This document shows, in pieces, positions 1-8,273 of a stretch of DNA of 64,000 bases. The stretch spans positions 1,488,001 to 1,552,000 of the forward strand of contig NZ_HF545616.1 in NCBI RefSeq assembly GCF_000723465.1. Reading direction: 5' to 3'. Positions within the stretch are counted from its first letter, which is position 1, and each line of letters begins with the position of its first letter. The position numbers and the translations under genes were made by a program. Source of the DNA: Ruminococcus bicirculans (ex Wegman et al. 2014). Lineage in GTDB: Bacteria > Bacillota > Clostridia > Oscillospirales > Ruminococcaceae. The notes beneath the pieces are model-generated. The model had not been told where the DNA came from. It saw nothing but the letters and a program-made list of their open reading frames with translations, and did no database searches.

Positions 1-563
1 ACAGGAAATGTAATGATGAACAGCAGTGGAAAATCTATCCTATAAAGGCAGGCTGCTGCCGTTCCAAGGCAAACAAGAGTTATAAAAAATACGAAAAAAT
101 TTGACGCAAGATATGGGTAGTCGATAGTAGAAATCCCACTAAGCTGAACGCCAAGAGTTGAGTTAGGTTGATTTGCCCTTGAAAGATATCTGTCTATAAC
201 AACGAACAAGCCGTATTTTATTGTAGATATCCTGCTCACAAGGTAAATTACATGAAGTATCATCACACCAAGTGCAGAAAACTTAATTATCTTGTGTGAC
301 GATTTCATCAGACCAAACACAAGTGAAAGCATGGCGGAGTAATATATGATCGTGGTCTTGTATATTTCCATATCAAGGAATGATACTGCCATAAACGCTG
401 TGCATATGGTCGTCACAAAGGTCAGAAGTATCTGAAACCCTAGAAATGAGCCTGAATTATGTTCACGCTCACAATTCATAAGGATATCTCCGTCAATGCA
501 GATACCATTGCTGCTGATAAATCCTATATCTTTGTTTTTGCTTTTTATTCTTTTCTTTTTCAT
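1..563 (-). CDS. Membrane protein, probable TgpA-like transglutaminase partner (partial)
   Basis: An open frame starts with ATG at 563 and runs off the left edge, so only about the first 187 residues are visible. An AAAGGTG ribosome binding site lies just before the ATG, 10 bases after the DUF58 stop. The visible part is basic at the N-terminus (MKKKRIKSKNKD) and then has several hydrophobic stretches typical of membrane helices. No catalytic domain is visible. In many bacteria MoxR and DUF58 genes are followed by a multi-spanning protein with a C-terminal transglutaminase domain. That identity is inferred from operon position and the membrane topology only; the domain itself would lie outside the window. 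Confidence 0.6.
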   Translation of the reverse strand, partial: MKKKRIKSKNKDIGFISSNGICIDGDILMNCEREHNSGSFLGFQILLTFVTTICTAFMAVSFLDMEIYKTTIIYYSAMLSLVFGLMKSSHKIIKFSALGVMILHVIYLVSRISTIKYGLFVVIDRYLSRANQPNSTLGVQLSGISTIDYPYLASNFFVFFITLVCLGTAAACLYRIDFPLLFIITFP

Positions 564-573
564 GTTGTCACCT

Positions 574-1767
574 TTATAGACATATTTCCTGTATGCTTTC
601 GGCAACGTGTTTTGCAGTAACGTTCACGACCTCTGCAAACTCATCGTTTATAACGTCGTCTTTCTTTTTATTCGTGATAAGCATATAGGAATAGCGGAAC
701 GCCAGATCGTTATCGTTCATAACGCCGCTGAGATTGCTGTTATATGCGGGAGAAAAATACATCAAGTGACCGCATTTATATCTCTCAGGCTCATTGATGT
801 AATTTATCATAGACAGGTCAGGCTCATCATAAACAGAAGCCTGCAACAGCAGACTTATAAGCAGCCTTGCACTTTCTTCGTCTGTAACGTTCACTACTTC
901 GCTCAAATCTTTCTTTTTATCATACCACACTACCTTATGAGGTGTGTCATTTTCTATGAGATAATAGGATATAGACGCTATAGCCTCTACAAGAGTATCA
1001 TATATGAGCATATAATCGTCTGTATTTGTATCAAGGTGGAGATCCGCCATAAGCACGATAGAGTTTGATATTGGCAGAGAGTAATCCTTGACCATGGTCT
1101 TATCCTGCTTTGCAGTAAGCTTCCAATGTATCCTGTTTATTTTGTCACCATCATGATATTCGTGTATATCAAAAATCTCAGAGGGATCATCGCCCTTTGA
1201 TGTCTTGGAATAATCATCGGTTTCAAGACCCATTTCAGCATAATTGGCAATGTTGTTTTCGATAGGTATATAGTCAGGAACTATAGTGAAAGTACTTTCG
1301 CCAAAAAGTTTGGAAGCAGCGTCGGTGCTTACTCTTATCTTGAAAAGCTTCAGCATATCAACAATGCGACAGCGTTTTATGTTCATTCTGACAGTGCCAT
1401 AATGCTTTGCAGAAACGTGCAAAGTAAGATACTGAACATCATCAGGATAAAGGGGAGTGTTTATCTTCATTGTATTTTTGTCGCCGTCAAGAGTGTTGTA
1501 ATATTCTATCTCTATAATCATATTGGCGACAGGCAACTTTGAACGGTTTTGCAATCTCAGCACAACAGGTATCTTTGACGATCTGCCTGCGGTTTTCTGA
1601 GTGTTCACAAAACCAACGCTTATTTTCTTTGACATTTTTTTGAGCATAACGAATAAGATTATAGGCATAACAAGTAAAAATGCAAAGAGATAAAAAGAGA
1701 AGCTACCAACATATAATATATAGAAAAAGATAGAGGCGATAAATAATATTATATATAAAACCAGCAT
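574..1767 (-). CDS. DUF58 domain protein
   Basis: This is a 397-residue protein with two hydrophobic helices at about residues 1-20 and 23-43 and then a soluble region. The DUF58 signature is at about residues 199-229: a Glu-Tyr-x3-Gly-Asp core followed by Arg-Ile-His-Trp-Lys and a Val-Lys-Asp-Tyr end. DUF58 proteins resemble a von Willebrand A fold and are nearly always encoded next to a MoxR ATPase, as here. Their molecular role is poorly known; a chaperone-like or envelope-assembly role has been proposed. The start follows a CGGAGGAG site 5 bases after it, and the gene begins 11 bases after the MoxR stop, so the two are co-transcribed. Confidence 0.88.
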   Translation of the reverse strand: MLVLYIILFIASIFFYILYVGSFSFYLFAFLLVMPIILFVMLKKMSKKISVGFVNTQKTAGRSSKIPVVLRLQNRSKLPVANMIIEIEYYNTLDGDKNTMKINTPLYPDDVQYLTLHVSAKHYGTVRMNIKRCRIVDMLKLFKIRVSTDAASKLFGESTFTIVPDYIPIENNIANYAEMGLETDDYSKTSKGDDPSEIFDIHEYHDGDKINRIHWKLTAKQDKTMVKDYSLPISNSIVLMADLHLDTNTDDYMLIYDTLVEAIASISYYLIENDTPHKVVWYDKKKDLSEVVNVTDEESARLLISLLLQASVYDEPDLSMINYINEPERYKCGHLMYFSPAYNSNLSGVMNDNDLAFRYSYMLITNKKKDDVINDEFAEVVNVTAKHVAESIQEICL

Positions 1768-1778
1768 TTGCTCCTCCG

Positions 1779-2747
1779 TTACTTGCTAACTCTAGGAACC
1801 TGAACTGAGGAAATAACTCCTTTGAGTATCTGTTCTCCTGTTAAGCCGTTTATCTTTGCCTTTGAGCTGAACACAAGTCTGTGAAGAACAACGTCCTTGA
1901 AGCTGTATATAACGTCATCGGGGATAACATAATCTCTGCCCTTAAGAAGCGCCGTCGCCTTTGTCATTCTTAGTAGTGCGATAGTTCCTCTAGGTGAAAG
2001 ACCTAACTTTATATATTCATTGTTTCTGGTTGCATTTGCAAGCATAACGATATACTGTAAAACCTGATCTGAAACATAAATATTTTCTACAACTTTCCTT
2101 GCCTGAAGGATATCCTCCGCAGACACCACAGGCCTTACATTATCCACAGGCACAAGATTTTGCTTGGATTTTAGCATTGCAACTTCGCTTTCAAGATTAG
2201 GATAACCCATTGTGAGCCTTACGATAAATCTGTCCATTTGCGACTCAGGGAGCATTTGCGTGCCTATAGAGCCAACCGGGTTTTGCGTTGCGATAACGAT
2301 ATAAGGGTCAGGCATTTTATGTGTTATACCGTCTACAGTTACCTTGCCCTCCTCCATTACTTCAAGAAGCGCAGACTGCGTCTTACTTGAGGTTCTGTTT
2401 ATCTCGTCTGCAAGAAAAAGATTTGTGAGTGCTGCACCCTGCTTATATTCAAACTTGTGTGTTTCTTTATTTAGTATGGTAAAACCTGTCACGTCTGTTG
2501 GCAAAACATCAGGGGTGAATTGTAGTCTTTTATAGTCAAGTGAAAGCGCCTTTGAAAGAGCCACGGCAAGAGTGGTCTTTCCTACTCCCGGAATATCCTC
2601 AATAAGGATATGACCGCCTGCAAGTATGGACAGCAGGACTTTTATGATTATCTCGTCCTTGCCGATAATGACCTTTCTTACCTCATTTATCACGCTTTGT
2701 GACATATTCAGTACTTTTACCTGTTCTTCAGTTAAGCTGTTGTTCAT
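1779..2747 (-). CDS. MoxR-family AAA+ ATPase
   Basis: This encodes a 322-residue AAA+ ATPase of the MoxR branch. The Walker A motif (GVGKTT, Lys57) follows the typical HILIEDIP lead-in. The Walker B motif is LADEIN at about residues 112-117, followed by the family's SALLEVMEE stretch, and a sensor region ATQNPVG is present. An upstream in-frame ATG at 2786 exists, but the ATG at 2747 has an AAAGGAGA site at 2753-2760 at ideal distance, so the shorter start is chosen. MoxR ATPases are thought to remodel or activate partner proteins. Here it heads an operon with DUF58 and a membrane protein, transcribed divergently from the spoIIIA operon. Confidence 0.92.
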   Translation of the reverse strand: MNNSLTEEQVKVLNMSQSVINEVRKVIIGKDEIIIKVLLSILAGGHILIEDIPGVGKTTLAVALSKALSLDYKRLQFTPDVLPTDVTGFTILNKETHKFEYKQGAALTNLFLADEINRTSSKTQSALLEVMEEGKVTVDGITHKMPDPYIVIATQNPVGSIGTQMLPESQMDRFIVRLTMGYPNLESEVAMLKSKQNLVPVDNVRPVVSAEDILQARKVVENIYVSDQVLQYIVMLANATRNNEYIKLGLSPRGTIALLRMTKATALLKGRDYVIPDDVIYSFKDVVLHRLVFSSKAKINGLTGEQILKGVISSVQVPRVSK

Positions 2748-2810
2748 AATTTTCTCCTTTGTTTTGTATGTTTCTTTTATCTTCACAATATTTGTGCATA
2801 TTGCATTAAC

Positions 2811-2839
2811 ATTATATCACAAATACAACAGTATTTCAA
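2811..2839 (-). promoter_or_regulatory. Sigma-A promoter of the moxR operon
   Basis: Reading the minus strand, TTGAAA (2834-2839) is followed after 17 bases by TATAAT (2811-2816). It lies about 65 bases upstream of the MoxR start and points at it. Confidence 0.7.
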
Positions 2840-2968
2840 GCATTTTGCGTGATAATTAAATACAATAATGGATATCTGCGTATGTAGAAGAATACAAATA
2901 TCTTGTACTAAAATGCAGTCTCACAGCATAGTTATTTCATAGGACAAGTCAAAAGGAGCGTGAAAAAA

Positions 2969-3904
2969 ATGATAAGAGAAGTCAGCAAGATAAAATACGT
3001 TTACGAACTGCTCACCCCTCGCATAAGGGGAGCAATTATGTCAGTGCCAGAAATAGAGCGTGACAGGATACAGGAAATAAGGCTTCGCAGAGGTAGACGG
3101 CTGTCTGTTACCATATTCTCGAAAGAGTATTTCGTTAATGATAACGGCAGACTAATGAACAATATCGGGGATAGCGTTCAAGTTACCACAGATGATATTG
3201 AAACTATCTATCAGCGAGCATTTCAGAACTCTCTTCACAGCTTTCACCGTGAGATAGCAAGAGGGTACATAACGGTTTCAGGAGGGTGCAGAGTAGGCTT
3301 CTGCGGAACTGCCGTTCTTGATCCTGCAAGGAGTTATGCCGTGGAGTCGGTAAAAAATATATCTTCTCTTAATATAAGGATAGCTCGTGAAATGATAGGC
3401 AGTTCAGACGAGATATATGCAAAATGCTTTTCTGACAAACCAATGAGCCTGCTTATAGCTTCACCGCCCTCGGGAGGAAAAACTACAGTGCTTCGTGATC
3501 TTGCAAGAAAGCTTGGCGAACGCTGGCGTGTTGCGCTTATAGACGAGCGAAACGAGTTTGCCGCAACAGTGGCAGGTGAGCCGCAAAATCTTATAGGTGC
3601 AATGACGGACGTGTTCAATTCCTACAACAAATATGAGGGCATAATGACGGCTGTCAAGGTCATGTCACCGCAAATACTCATATGCGACGAGATAGGTTCT
3701 TCTGAGGACAACGAAGCTTTGCAGTATGCGCTCAACTCAGGAGTGAAGCTTATTGCTTCATGCCATGCTTCAAGCCTTGATGAGCTTAAAAAGCGGCGTT
3801 ATATCTCAAAACTCATAAAAGACAAGGCTTTCGACGCACTTGCGGTATTAGGCACAGGAACAATGTGTGGCAGGCTGGTATCATTTACAAAAACAGGAGC
3901 ATGA
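2969..3904 (+). CDS. spoIIIAA: Stage III sporulation ATPase SpoIIIAA
   Basis: This 311-residue protein is the cytoplasmic ATPase of the SpoIIIA-SpoIIQ complex, which links the mother cell to the engulfed forespore. It resembles secretion ATPases of the type II/IV class. The Walker A motif is SPPSGGKTT with Lys171; an ALIDERNE stretch, an ICDEIGS Walker B and a conserved SCHAS follow. A GTG at 2960 would extend the frame by three codons, but it lies one base from the GGAG at 2955-2958, while the ATG at 2969 has normal spacing and is preferred. It is the first gene of the eight-gene operon, and its stop is followed one base later by the SpoIIIAB start. Confidence 0.95.
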   Translation: MIREVSKIKYVYELLTPRIRGAIMSVPEIERDRIQEIRLRRGRRLSVTIFSKEYFVNDNGRLMNNIGDSVQVTTDDIETIYQRAFQNSLHSFHREIARGYITVSGGCRVGFCGTAVLDPARSYAVESVKNISSLNIRIAREMIGSSDEIYAKCFSDKPMSLLIASPPSGGKTTVLRDLARKLGERWRVALIDERNEFAATVAGEPQNLIGAMTDVFNSYNKYEGIMTAVKVMSPQILICDEIGSSEDNEALQYALNSGVKLIASCHASSLDELKKRRYISKLIKDKAFDALAVLGTGTMCGRLVSFTKTGA

Positions 3905-3905
3905 A

Positions 3906-4394
3906 ATGATAAAGCTAATAGGCTGTGTGCTGATCATATCCGCCTGCACACAAATGGGCTGTGCAATGGCGACGGACAAGATACGGCAAATGAAATATCT
4001 CAAGCTTCTCAGACGGTTGATATTTGAAACAAGGGCAATGGTTGAGGGTGGAATGACTTTCGGGGAAATTATCTTAAAGCTTAGCTTGCAGAAGGATTAT
4101 TCTGACTTTACATTTTTGTCGCAAGATACCTCTTCGCCTGATGTCCGCAGAAGAATAACCGAGGATATATATAAGTCAAAGCTTTTTGACAATGAAATCA
4201 GGCAGACCGCCATAGATTTTTTTGAAAAACTCGGCACAACAGACACAAATGGTCAGCTTGCATACATTTCCATGAACCTTGCCGCACTTGATGAGCAGAT
4301 AAGCAGACTTTCAGAGAATTTCACCTCACAGGTGCGGCTTTGCAGAGCTTTGGGCGTTCTCAGCGGGGCTTTTATCGCTATTCTGCTAATATAG
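3906..4394 (+). CDS. spoIIIAB: Stage III sporulation protein SpoIIIAB
   Basis: This 162-residue protein has an N-terminal hydrophobic segment (about residues 2-20) and a C-terminal hydrophobic tail, with a helical middle region. This matches SpoIIIAB, which resembles type II secretion GspF proteins and is thought to be the inner-membrane platform for the SpoIIIAA ATPase. The ATG at 3906 is chosen over an upstream extension because AGGAG at 3895-3899 is 6 bases before it. Assignment rests on length, topology and its fixed place between spoIIIAA and spoIIIAC. Confidence 0.9.
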   Translation: MIKLIGCVLIISACTQMGCAMATDKIRQMKYLKLLRRLIFETRAMVEGGMTFGEIILKLSLQKDYSDFTFLSQDTSSPDVRRRITEDIYKSKLFDNEIRQTAIDFFEKLGTTDTNGQLAYISMNLAALDEQISRLSENFTSQVRLCRALGVLSGAFIAILLI

Positions 4395-4434
4395 CCATAG
4401 CAAAGGATAACCATAATGAAGGGAACAAAATTTT

Positions 4435-4632
4435 ATGGACATAGATCTTATTTTCAAAATCGCTGCCATAGGAATTATCGTTGCCGTGTTAAATCTCTTG
4501 CTGAAACGAGCGGAGCGTGACGAGCAGGCAATGATGACAACTCTTGCAGGGCTTATTGTCGTTCTGCTTATGATAGTAAGGCAGATCGGAAATCTATTTG
4601 AAACGATAAAAGAAGTGTTTGGATTGTATTAA
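4435..4632 (+). CDS. spoIIIAC: Stage III sporulation protein SpoIIIAC
   Basis: This is a 65-residue membrane protein with two hydrophobic helices separated by a short charged loop (KRAERDEQ), the usual SpoIIIAC architecture. It is part of the mother-cell membrane complex needed for late forespore gene expression. A GGGAA site precedes the ATG. The last base of its stop is the first base of the SpoIIIAD ATG, which suggests translational coupling. A second, weaker gene is not needed to explain the 40 bases after spoIIIAB. Confidence 0.93.
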   Translation: MDIDLIFKIAAIGIIVAVLNLLLKRAERDEQAMMTTLAGLIVVLLMIVRQIGNLFETIKEVFGLY

Positions 4633-5018
4633 TGAAAATATTTACAATAGCGTGCTTTTGTATTTTCTCAACCATAGTGTGCAAAGCCATTGAGAAAGAC
4701 AGCCGTGAAATAAAATATGCGGCTGTGCTTGCAGCGGCGGCACTGGTGCTTTTTCATTCGGTAGCATTTGTGAAAGATCTTATCTCTGTATTTGAGGACC
4801 TTTTCACTCTTTCAGGAATCGACAATATGTATCTTAGCATACTGTTCAAGTCACTTGGTATCTGCTATATCGTACAGCTTGCATCTGATTATTGTAAGGA
4901 CTGCGGAGAAAACGCACTTGCGTCACAGGTCACTTTGGCAGGAAAGCTTGCAATGCTTTCGGTATCGCTGCCGCTTTTCAAAGCATTTGTAGAAATAGTA
5001 AAAGCATTGCTTATATAG
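4632..5018 (+). CDS. spoIIIAD: Stage III sporulation protein SpoIIIAD
   Basis: This 128-residue protein has four hydrophobic stretches and a short helical loop (SVFEDLFTLSGIDNMYL) seen in the SpoIIIAC/AD family. SpoIIIAD is an integral membrane part of the SpoIIIA channel apparatus. The start overlaps the spoIIIAC stop by one base. Length and order agree with the canonical operon. Confidence 0.93.
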   Translation: MKIFTIACFCIFSTIVCKAIEKDSREIKYAAVLAAAALVLFHSVAFVKDLISVFEDLFTLSGIDNMYLSILFKSLGICYIVQLASDYCKDCGENALASQVTLAGKLAMLSVSLPLFKAFVEIVKALLI

Positions 5019-5027
5019 GATTAACAT

Positions 5028-6167
5028 ATGAAAAAAATAATTGCCACTGTCATCATAGTACTTGCGGTCATGTTTACACCACAGGGAGTATATGCAGACA
5101 GTGAGGAACAGAACAATGAATATTATGACAGGCTCATAAGCGAAATAAACGAGGGACTTTCTTTTGAGGGTGATGAAGATGTAAAAACTGTACTTGAAGA
5201 TAATAACATCACTTTGGAAGATCCGTCCTCTGCCGCAAATATAAGTGCCTCTGATGTGATAAAGCATATATTTGAAAGCTTTACCGCTGCTTTGCGAAGC
5301 CCTCTTATAATGCTCGGGAAAATAACAGCCGCCACTATGCTCTGCGTGTTGGTAAGGTCAATGTCAGCCGAGGGTACAGTGGACAAGGTATTCACGCTCA
5401 TATGTGTTCTTACCACAGTGCTTGTTATAAGCGATACTGTCACCGACAGTCTTTATTCTGTAAAGACTTCCATGGAACAGATGAACAGATTCATGATGTC
5501 CTACATACCCATATTTTCAAGCGTGGCGACAGCAGGCGGTAGTGCGGCGGCAGGAGCAGGCTATTACGGCGTTATGCTGATAATATGTGAAAGCGCAGGT
5601 ATATTGGCAGATACGATACTTGTGCCGTTTTTGTCGGCAGTGCTTGCAGTGACCCTTGTTTCTGCAATAAACCCGTCTCTTGACCTTGGAAGCCTTGCAG
5701 AGTCGGTGAAAAAGCTGGTCATATGGGTGCTTGGCATTGTGATGACCCTTTTTACAGGGCTGTTATCTATTCAAAGCTTTGCAGGAGCGGCGGCTGATAA
5801 TCTCTCTGCTAGAGCCGTTAAATTTGCGGCTTCAAGCTTTATACCTGTCATAGGCGGCTCGGTCTCTGAAGCTTATTCAGCGGTAAAGGGAAGTATAGGC
5901 GTAATAAGAACAAGCGTCGGCGTGATAGGGGTTATAATAATGTCTGTGATAGTTGCGAAACCTTTGCTTACGCTTCTTGCAGTAAAACTTGCAGTGTGGA
6001 TAGGCGCTACCATAAACGATATTTTTGGCATAAGCAACAGTGGTGGACTTCTTAAAAGCATAAACTCGGTTTTATCAATTGGTGTGAGCATCCTTGCGGC
6101 TTATTCTATAATGTTCGTTATTTCCACATCAGTTGTAATAATGACAGCCATGAACATAGGAGCTTAA
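5028..6167 (+). CDS. spoIIIAE: Stage III sporulation protein SpoIIIAE
   Basis: This 379-residue polytopic membrane protein starts with a cleavable-looking signal sequence (MKKIIATVIIVLAVMFTPQG, ending near VYADS). It then has an acidic extracytoplasmic segment and about seven hydrophobic helices. This is the known SpoIIIAE layout, in which the protein may act as a transporter-like core of the SpoIIIA complex. It lies 9 bases after spoIIIAD and one base before spoIIIAF, inside one transcription unit. Confidence 0.94.
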   Translation: MKKIIATVIIVLAVMFTPQGVYADSEEQNNEYYDRLISEINEGLSFEGDEDVKTVLEDNNITLEDPSSAANISASDVIKHIFESFTAALRSPLIMLGKITAATMLCVLVRSMSAEGTVDKVFTLICVLTTVLVISDTVTDSLYSVKTSMEQMNRFMMSYIPIFSSVATAGGSAAAGAGYYGVMLIICESAGILADTILVPFLSAVLAVTLVSAINPSLDLGSLAESVKKLVIWVLGIVMTLFTGLLSIQSFAGAAADNLSARAVKFAASSFIPVIGGSVSEAYSAVKGSIGVIRTSVGVIGVIIMSVIVAKPLLTLLAVKLAVWIGATINDIFGISNSGGLLKSINSVLSIGVSILAAYSIMFVISTSVVIMTAMNIGA

Positions 6168-6168
6168 A

Positions 6169-6639
6169 ATGAATACAGTTAAAGCAATGATATTTATTGC
6201 CTGCATTATAGGCGTGATAACTTCTATGACGGATATTGCCACACCTGAGGGAACTTTGAAAAAACAACTTAGATCAGTGCTTGCTGTGATACTTTTGCTT
6301 GCGGTCATAACGCCTGTAATGGGACATGGCTTCAAAGTCACCCTAAGCGACTATACAGAGCTTGCAGATCTGCCTGAGTTTGACAGCGTTTCAACAGCGA
6401 CGAAACTTTATTATCTGTCCGAATCCGAAAGCAGGCTTGAAGAATATTTTTTGGATAAGCTGAATAAGAATGGCATAGAAAACGTCAGAGTGGACATAAC
6501 CACAGATATAAATGAATATAATGAAATAGAGATAACAGCGGTAAGGGTATATCTGACTAAAACAAGCGACAGAGGGCTTGTTGAAAAGCTTATTGCAGAA
6601 GATCTGCCTGATACTCAAGTTATCGTGCAGGAGGAATAA
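6169..6639 (+). CDS. spoIIIAF: Stage III sporulation protein SpoIIIAF
   Basis: This 156-residue protein has two N-terminal membrane helices (about residues 3-20 and 35-50) and a soluble C-terminal domain of about 90 residues. In SpoIIIAF this domain has a ring-building fold related to those of type III secretion rings. The order and spacing (one base after spoIIIAE, 3 bases before spoIIIAG) are those expected. The match is clear from position and topology, although the domain diverges strongly between species. Confidence 0.92.
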   Translation: MNTVKAMIFIACIIGVITSMTDIATPEGTLKKQLRSVLAVILLLAVITPVMGHGFKVTLSDYTELADLPEFDSVSTATKLYYLSESESRLEEYFLDKLNKNGIENVRVDITTDINEYNEIEITAVRVYLTKTSDRGLVEKLIAEDLPDTQVIVQEE

Positions 6640-6642
6640 ACG

Positions 6643-7194
6643 TTGCTGAAAAGTAAAGTTGAGGGGAAAATAAAGGCTCTTAAAAAGCTTCCTTTGAAAA
6701 CGAAGATAGTGATAGCCGTAGGTCTTGCAGGGATATTGCTTATATTTGTTTCTGAGATGTTTCCTGCTAAAAATACGGCAGAGAGCAAGAGCATTCCCAC
6801 GGAAAGCGTTGCCACTGATGATACAGACAGCTACAAAAAGCAGATAGAAAAAGAGCTTAAAGATGTTATTTCTCAAGTCAGGGGAGTTGGCGAGTGCGAG
6901 GTAATGGTGACAGTTGAGGGAACTACCGAATATGTTTATGCCGAAAATCTTACCAAAAGCACAGACAATAATGGTGACAGAACAAGCGACAGGTATGAAA
7001 ACGAGATAGTAATAACTGATAATGACGGCAAAAAGGAGGCTTTGGTCAGAAAAATAATAAAACCGCAGATATGCGGCGTTGTCATTGTTTGCGAAGGAGG
7101 TGGAGATATAAAAGTAAACGAACGTGTGCTTAAAGCGGTTTCGACAGTACTAGGTATATCAAGCAGTAAGATCTGCGTTGAGGGCAGAAAATAA
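6643..7194 (+). CDS. spoIIIAG: Stage III sporulation protein SpoIIIAG
   Basis: This is a 183-residue single-pass membrane protein with a helix at about residues 24-42 and an extracytoplasmic domain. The conserved SpoIIIAG core is visible: GVGECEVMVTVEG, then ICGVVIVCEGGGD, then a VSTVLGI stretch. SpoIIIAG forms large rings in the intermembrane space. The start is TTG at 6643, supported by AGGAGG at 6629-6634 with 8-base spacing. Confidence 0.94.
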   Translation: MLKSKVEGKIKALKKLPLKTKIVIAVGLAGILLIFVSEMFPAKNTAESKSIPTESVATDDTDSYKKQIEKELKDVISQVRGVGECEVMVTVEGTTEYVYAENLTKSTDNNGDRTSDRYENEIVITDNDGKKEALVRKIIKPQICGVVIVCEGGGDIKVNERVLKAVSTVLGISSSKICVEGRK

Positions 7195-7212
7195 CAGAAA
7201 GAGGTAATAAAG

Positions 7213-7755
7213 ATGAAAAAACCGACCATGATAATAGGCAAAAAGCAGATAATCCTTGCAGGAATGACGCTGATACTCGGTCTTGCAGTATACATAAATT
7301 ATGCAGTATCGACCTCAGACGGCAAGATAAAGGCGACGGACGTTGTGAAAAGTCAAAGCGTGAATTACGGCGACGCACAGCTCGTAAGCACTGACAGTAC
7401 TTCAGATTATTTTGCACAGGCAAGAATAGACAGAATGAATTCAAGGGACGAGGCGGTAGAAACATTAAAGAATATAATGAACGGCGGCGATTCCACAGAG
7501 GAAGAAAAGAAAGTCGCTGAAGAAGAAGCTTCAGCCATGACAGGGCTCATGGAGTCGGAGAGCAAGGTAGAGACACTTGTGAAAGCAGCAGGCTTTGAGG
7601 ACTGTGTTGTTTATCTTGACGGTGACAACGCAAATATCGTTGTAAAGACCGACAGCGACGGGCTTGTTGCAAGCGAAGCGGCACAGATAAAAGATATCCT
7701 CCTTAGCGAAGTTTCAGTTGCAAATGAAAACATCAGAATTTATGATGTAGAATAA
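7213..7755 (+). CDS. spoIIIAH: Stage III sporulation protein SpoIIIAH
   Basis: This 180-residue protein has one membrane helix (about residues 11-30), a charged linker that includes RIDRMNSRDEAVETL, and a C-terminal domain of the ring-building type (VVYLDGDNANIVVKT). SpoIIIAH binds forespore SpoIIQ across the intermembrane space and anchors the channel. It is the last gene of the operon. A terminator hairpin starts 23 bases after its stop. Confidence 0.95.
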   Translation: MKKPTMIIGKKQIILAGMTLILGLAVYINYAVSTSDGKIKATDVVKSQSVNYGDAQLVSTDSTSDYFAQARIDRMNSRDEAVETLKNIMNGGDSTEEEKKVAEEEASAMTGLMESESKVETLVKAAGFEDCVVYLDGDNANIVVKTDSDGLVASEAAQIKDILLSEVSVANENIRIYDVE

Positions 7756-7778
7756 AATTTGTCAGCAAATAAAAAAAG

Positions 7779-7853
7779 TCCTTCAAAATACTTGTAACCT
7801 ATTGATTTTTATGATATAATGGTTGTAAGTATAGATTGAAGGATTTCTTTTTT
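7779..7853 (+). terminator. spoIIIA operon terminator hairpin with an embedded promoter
   Basis: TCCTTCAA (7779-7786) pairs with TTGAAGGA (7836-7843). Above it, after a small internal loop, ATACTTGTAAC (7788-7798) pairs with GTTGTAAGTAT (7822-7832) with two G-U pairs. The 3' arm runs into TTTCTTTTTT (7844-7853). This is a strong Rho-independent terminator for transcripts arriving from spoIIIAH. The next gene's promoter elements lie in the left arm and loop. Confidence 0.75.
7792..7820 (+). promoter_or_regulatory. Sigma-A promoter of the Asp23-like gene
   Basis: TTGTAA (7792-7797), a 17-base spacer and TATAAT (7815-7820). The predicted start of transcription near 7827 lies past the left arm of the terminator hairpin, so its own transcripts cannot form the full stem. 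Confidence 0.75.
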
Positions 7854-7881
7854 ATATCTAAAAAGGGAGGCTTGGATAAAT

Positions 7882-8238
7882 ATGAATGATGTTTCAAAGA
7901 AAGTAGAAAAAAGCCTGCACATAAGTCAGGACGTAATAGCGCAGATCGTTACAAACTCTGTTAATGAGATAGAGGGCGTTTATGGTATCGCTCCTGTTAT
8001 GAAGACTCCACGTCAGCTCTGGTTTAGACAGGAGAATTTCGGCAATATCAGGATAGGCCTTGTTGACGATGTGCTGTCAGTGTCTATAGGTATAATACTT
8101 TGCCGTGGAGCTAAGGCGGTTTCCGTTGCCGAGGAGATACAGGATAAAGTAAAAAGTGCAGTTCAGAATATGCTTGGACTTACAGTTGCAAAGGTAAATG
8201 TGACCATATGCGGAGTTGACCTTTCGGAAAAGGAATAG
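7882..8238 (+). CDS. Asp23/Gls24 family protein
   Basis: This 118-residue protein belongs to the Asp23/Gls24 (DUF322) family, shown by the ISQDVIAQIVTNSVNEIEGV start, a VSIGIILCRGAKAVSVAEEIQDKV-type middle and the closing VTKVNVTICGVDL-type strand. Family members are small and often abundant; some sit at the membrane, and loss affects the cell envelope stress response. In Firmicutes a copy commonly lies just before nusB, as it does here. AGGGAGG precedes the ATG. The exact function in this organism cannot be read from the sequence. Confidence 0.88.
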   Translation: MNDVSKKVEKSLHISQDVIAQIVTNSVNEIEGVYGIAPVMKTPRQLWFRQENFGNIRIGLVDDVLSVSIGIILCRGAKAVSVAEEIQDKVKSAVQNMLGLTVAKVNVTICGVDLSEKE

Positions 8239-8273
8239 GATTCAGACAAATATAAGATGAAGGAAGTGTTTTT

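Noticed and set aside
607-1068. A 153-codon frame opposite the DUF58 gene.
   Set aside because: It is antisense to a clear gene, is rich in Ile, Cys and His without a domain, and lacks a ribosome binding site.
2881-2968. A sigma-E promoter for the spoIIIA operon.
   Set aside because: CATAGTTAT at 2927-2935 resembles a sigma-E -10 element, but no matching -35 element lies at the right distance, so I could not support it.
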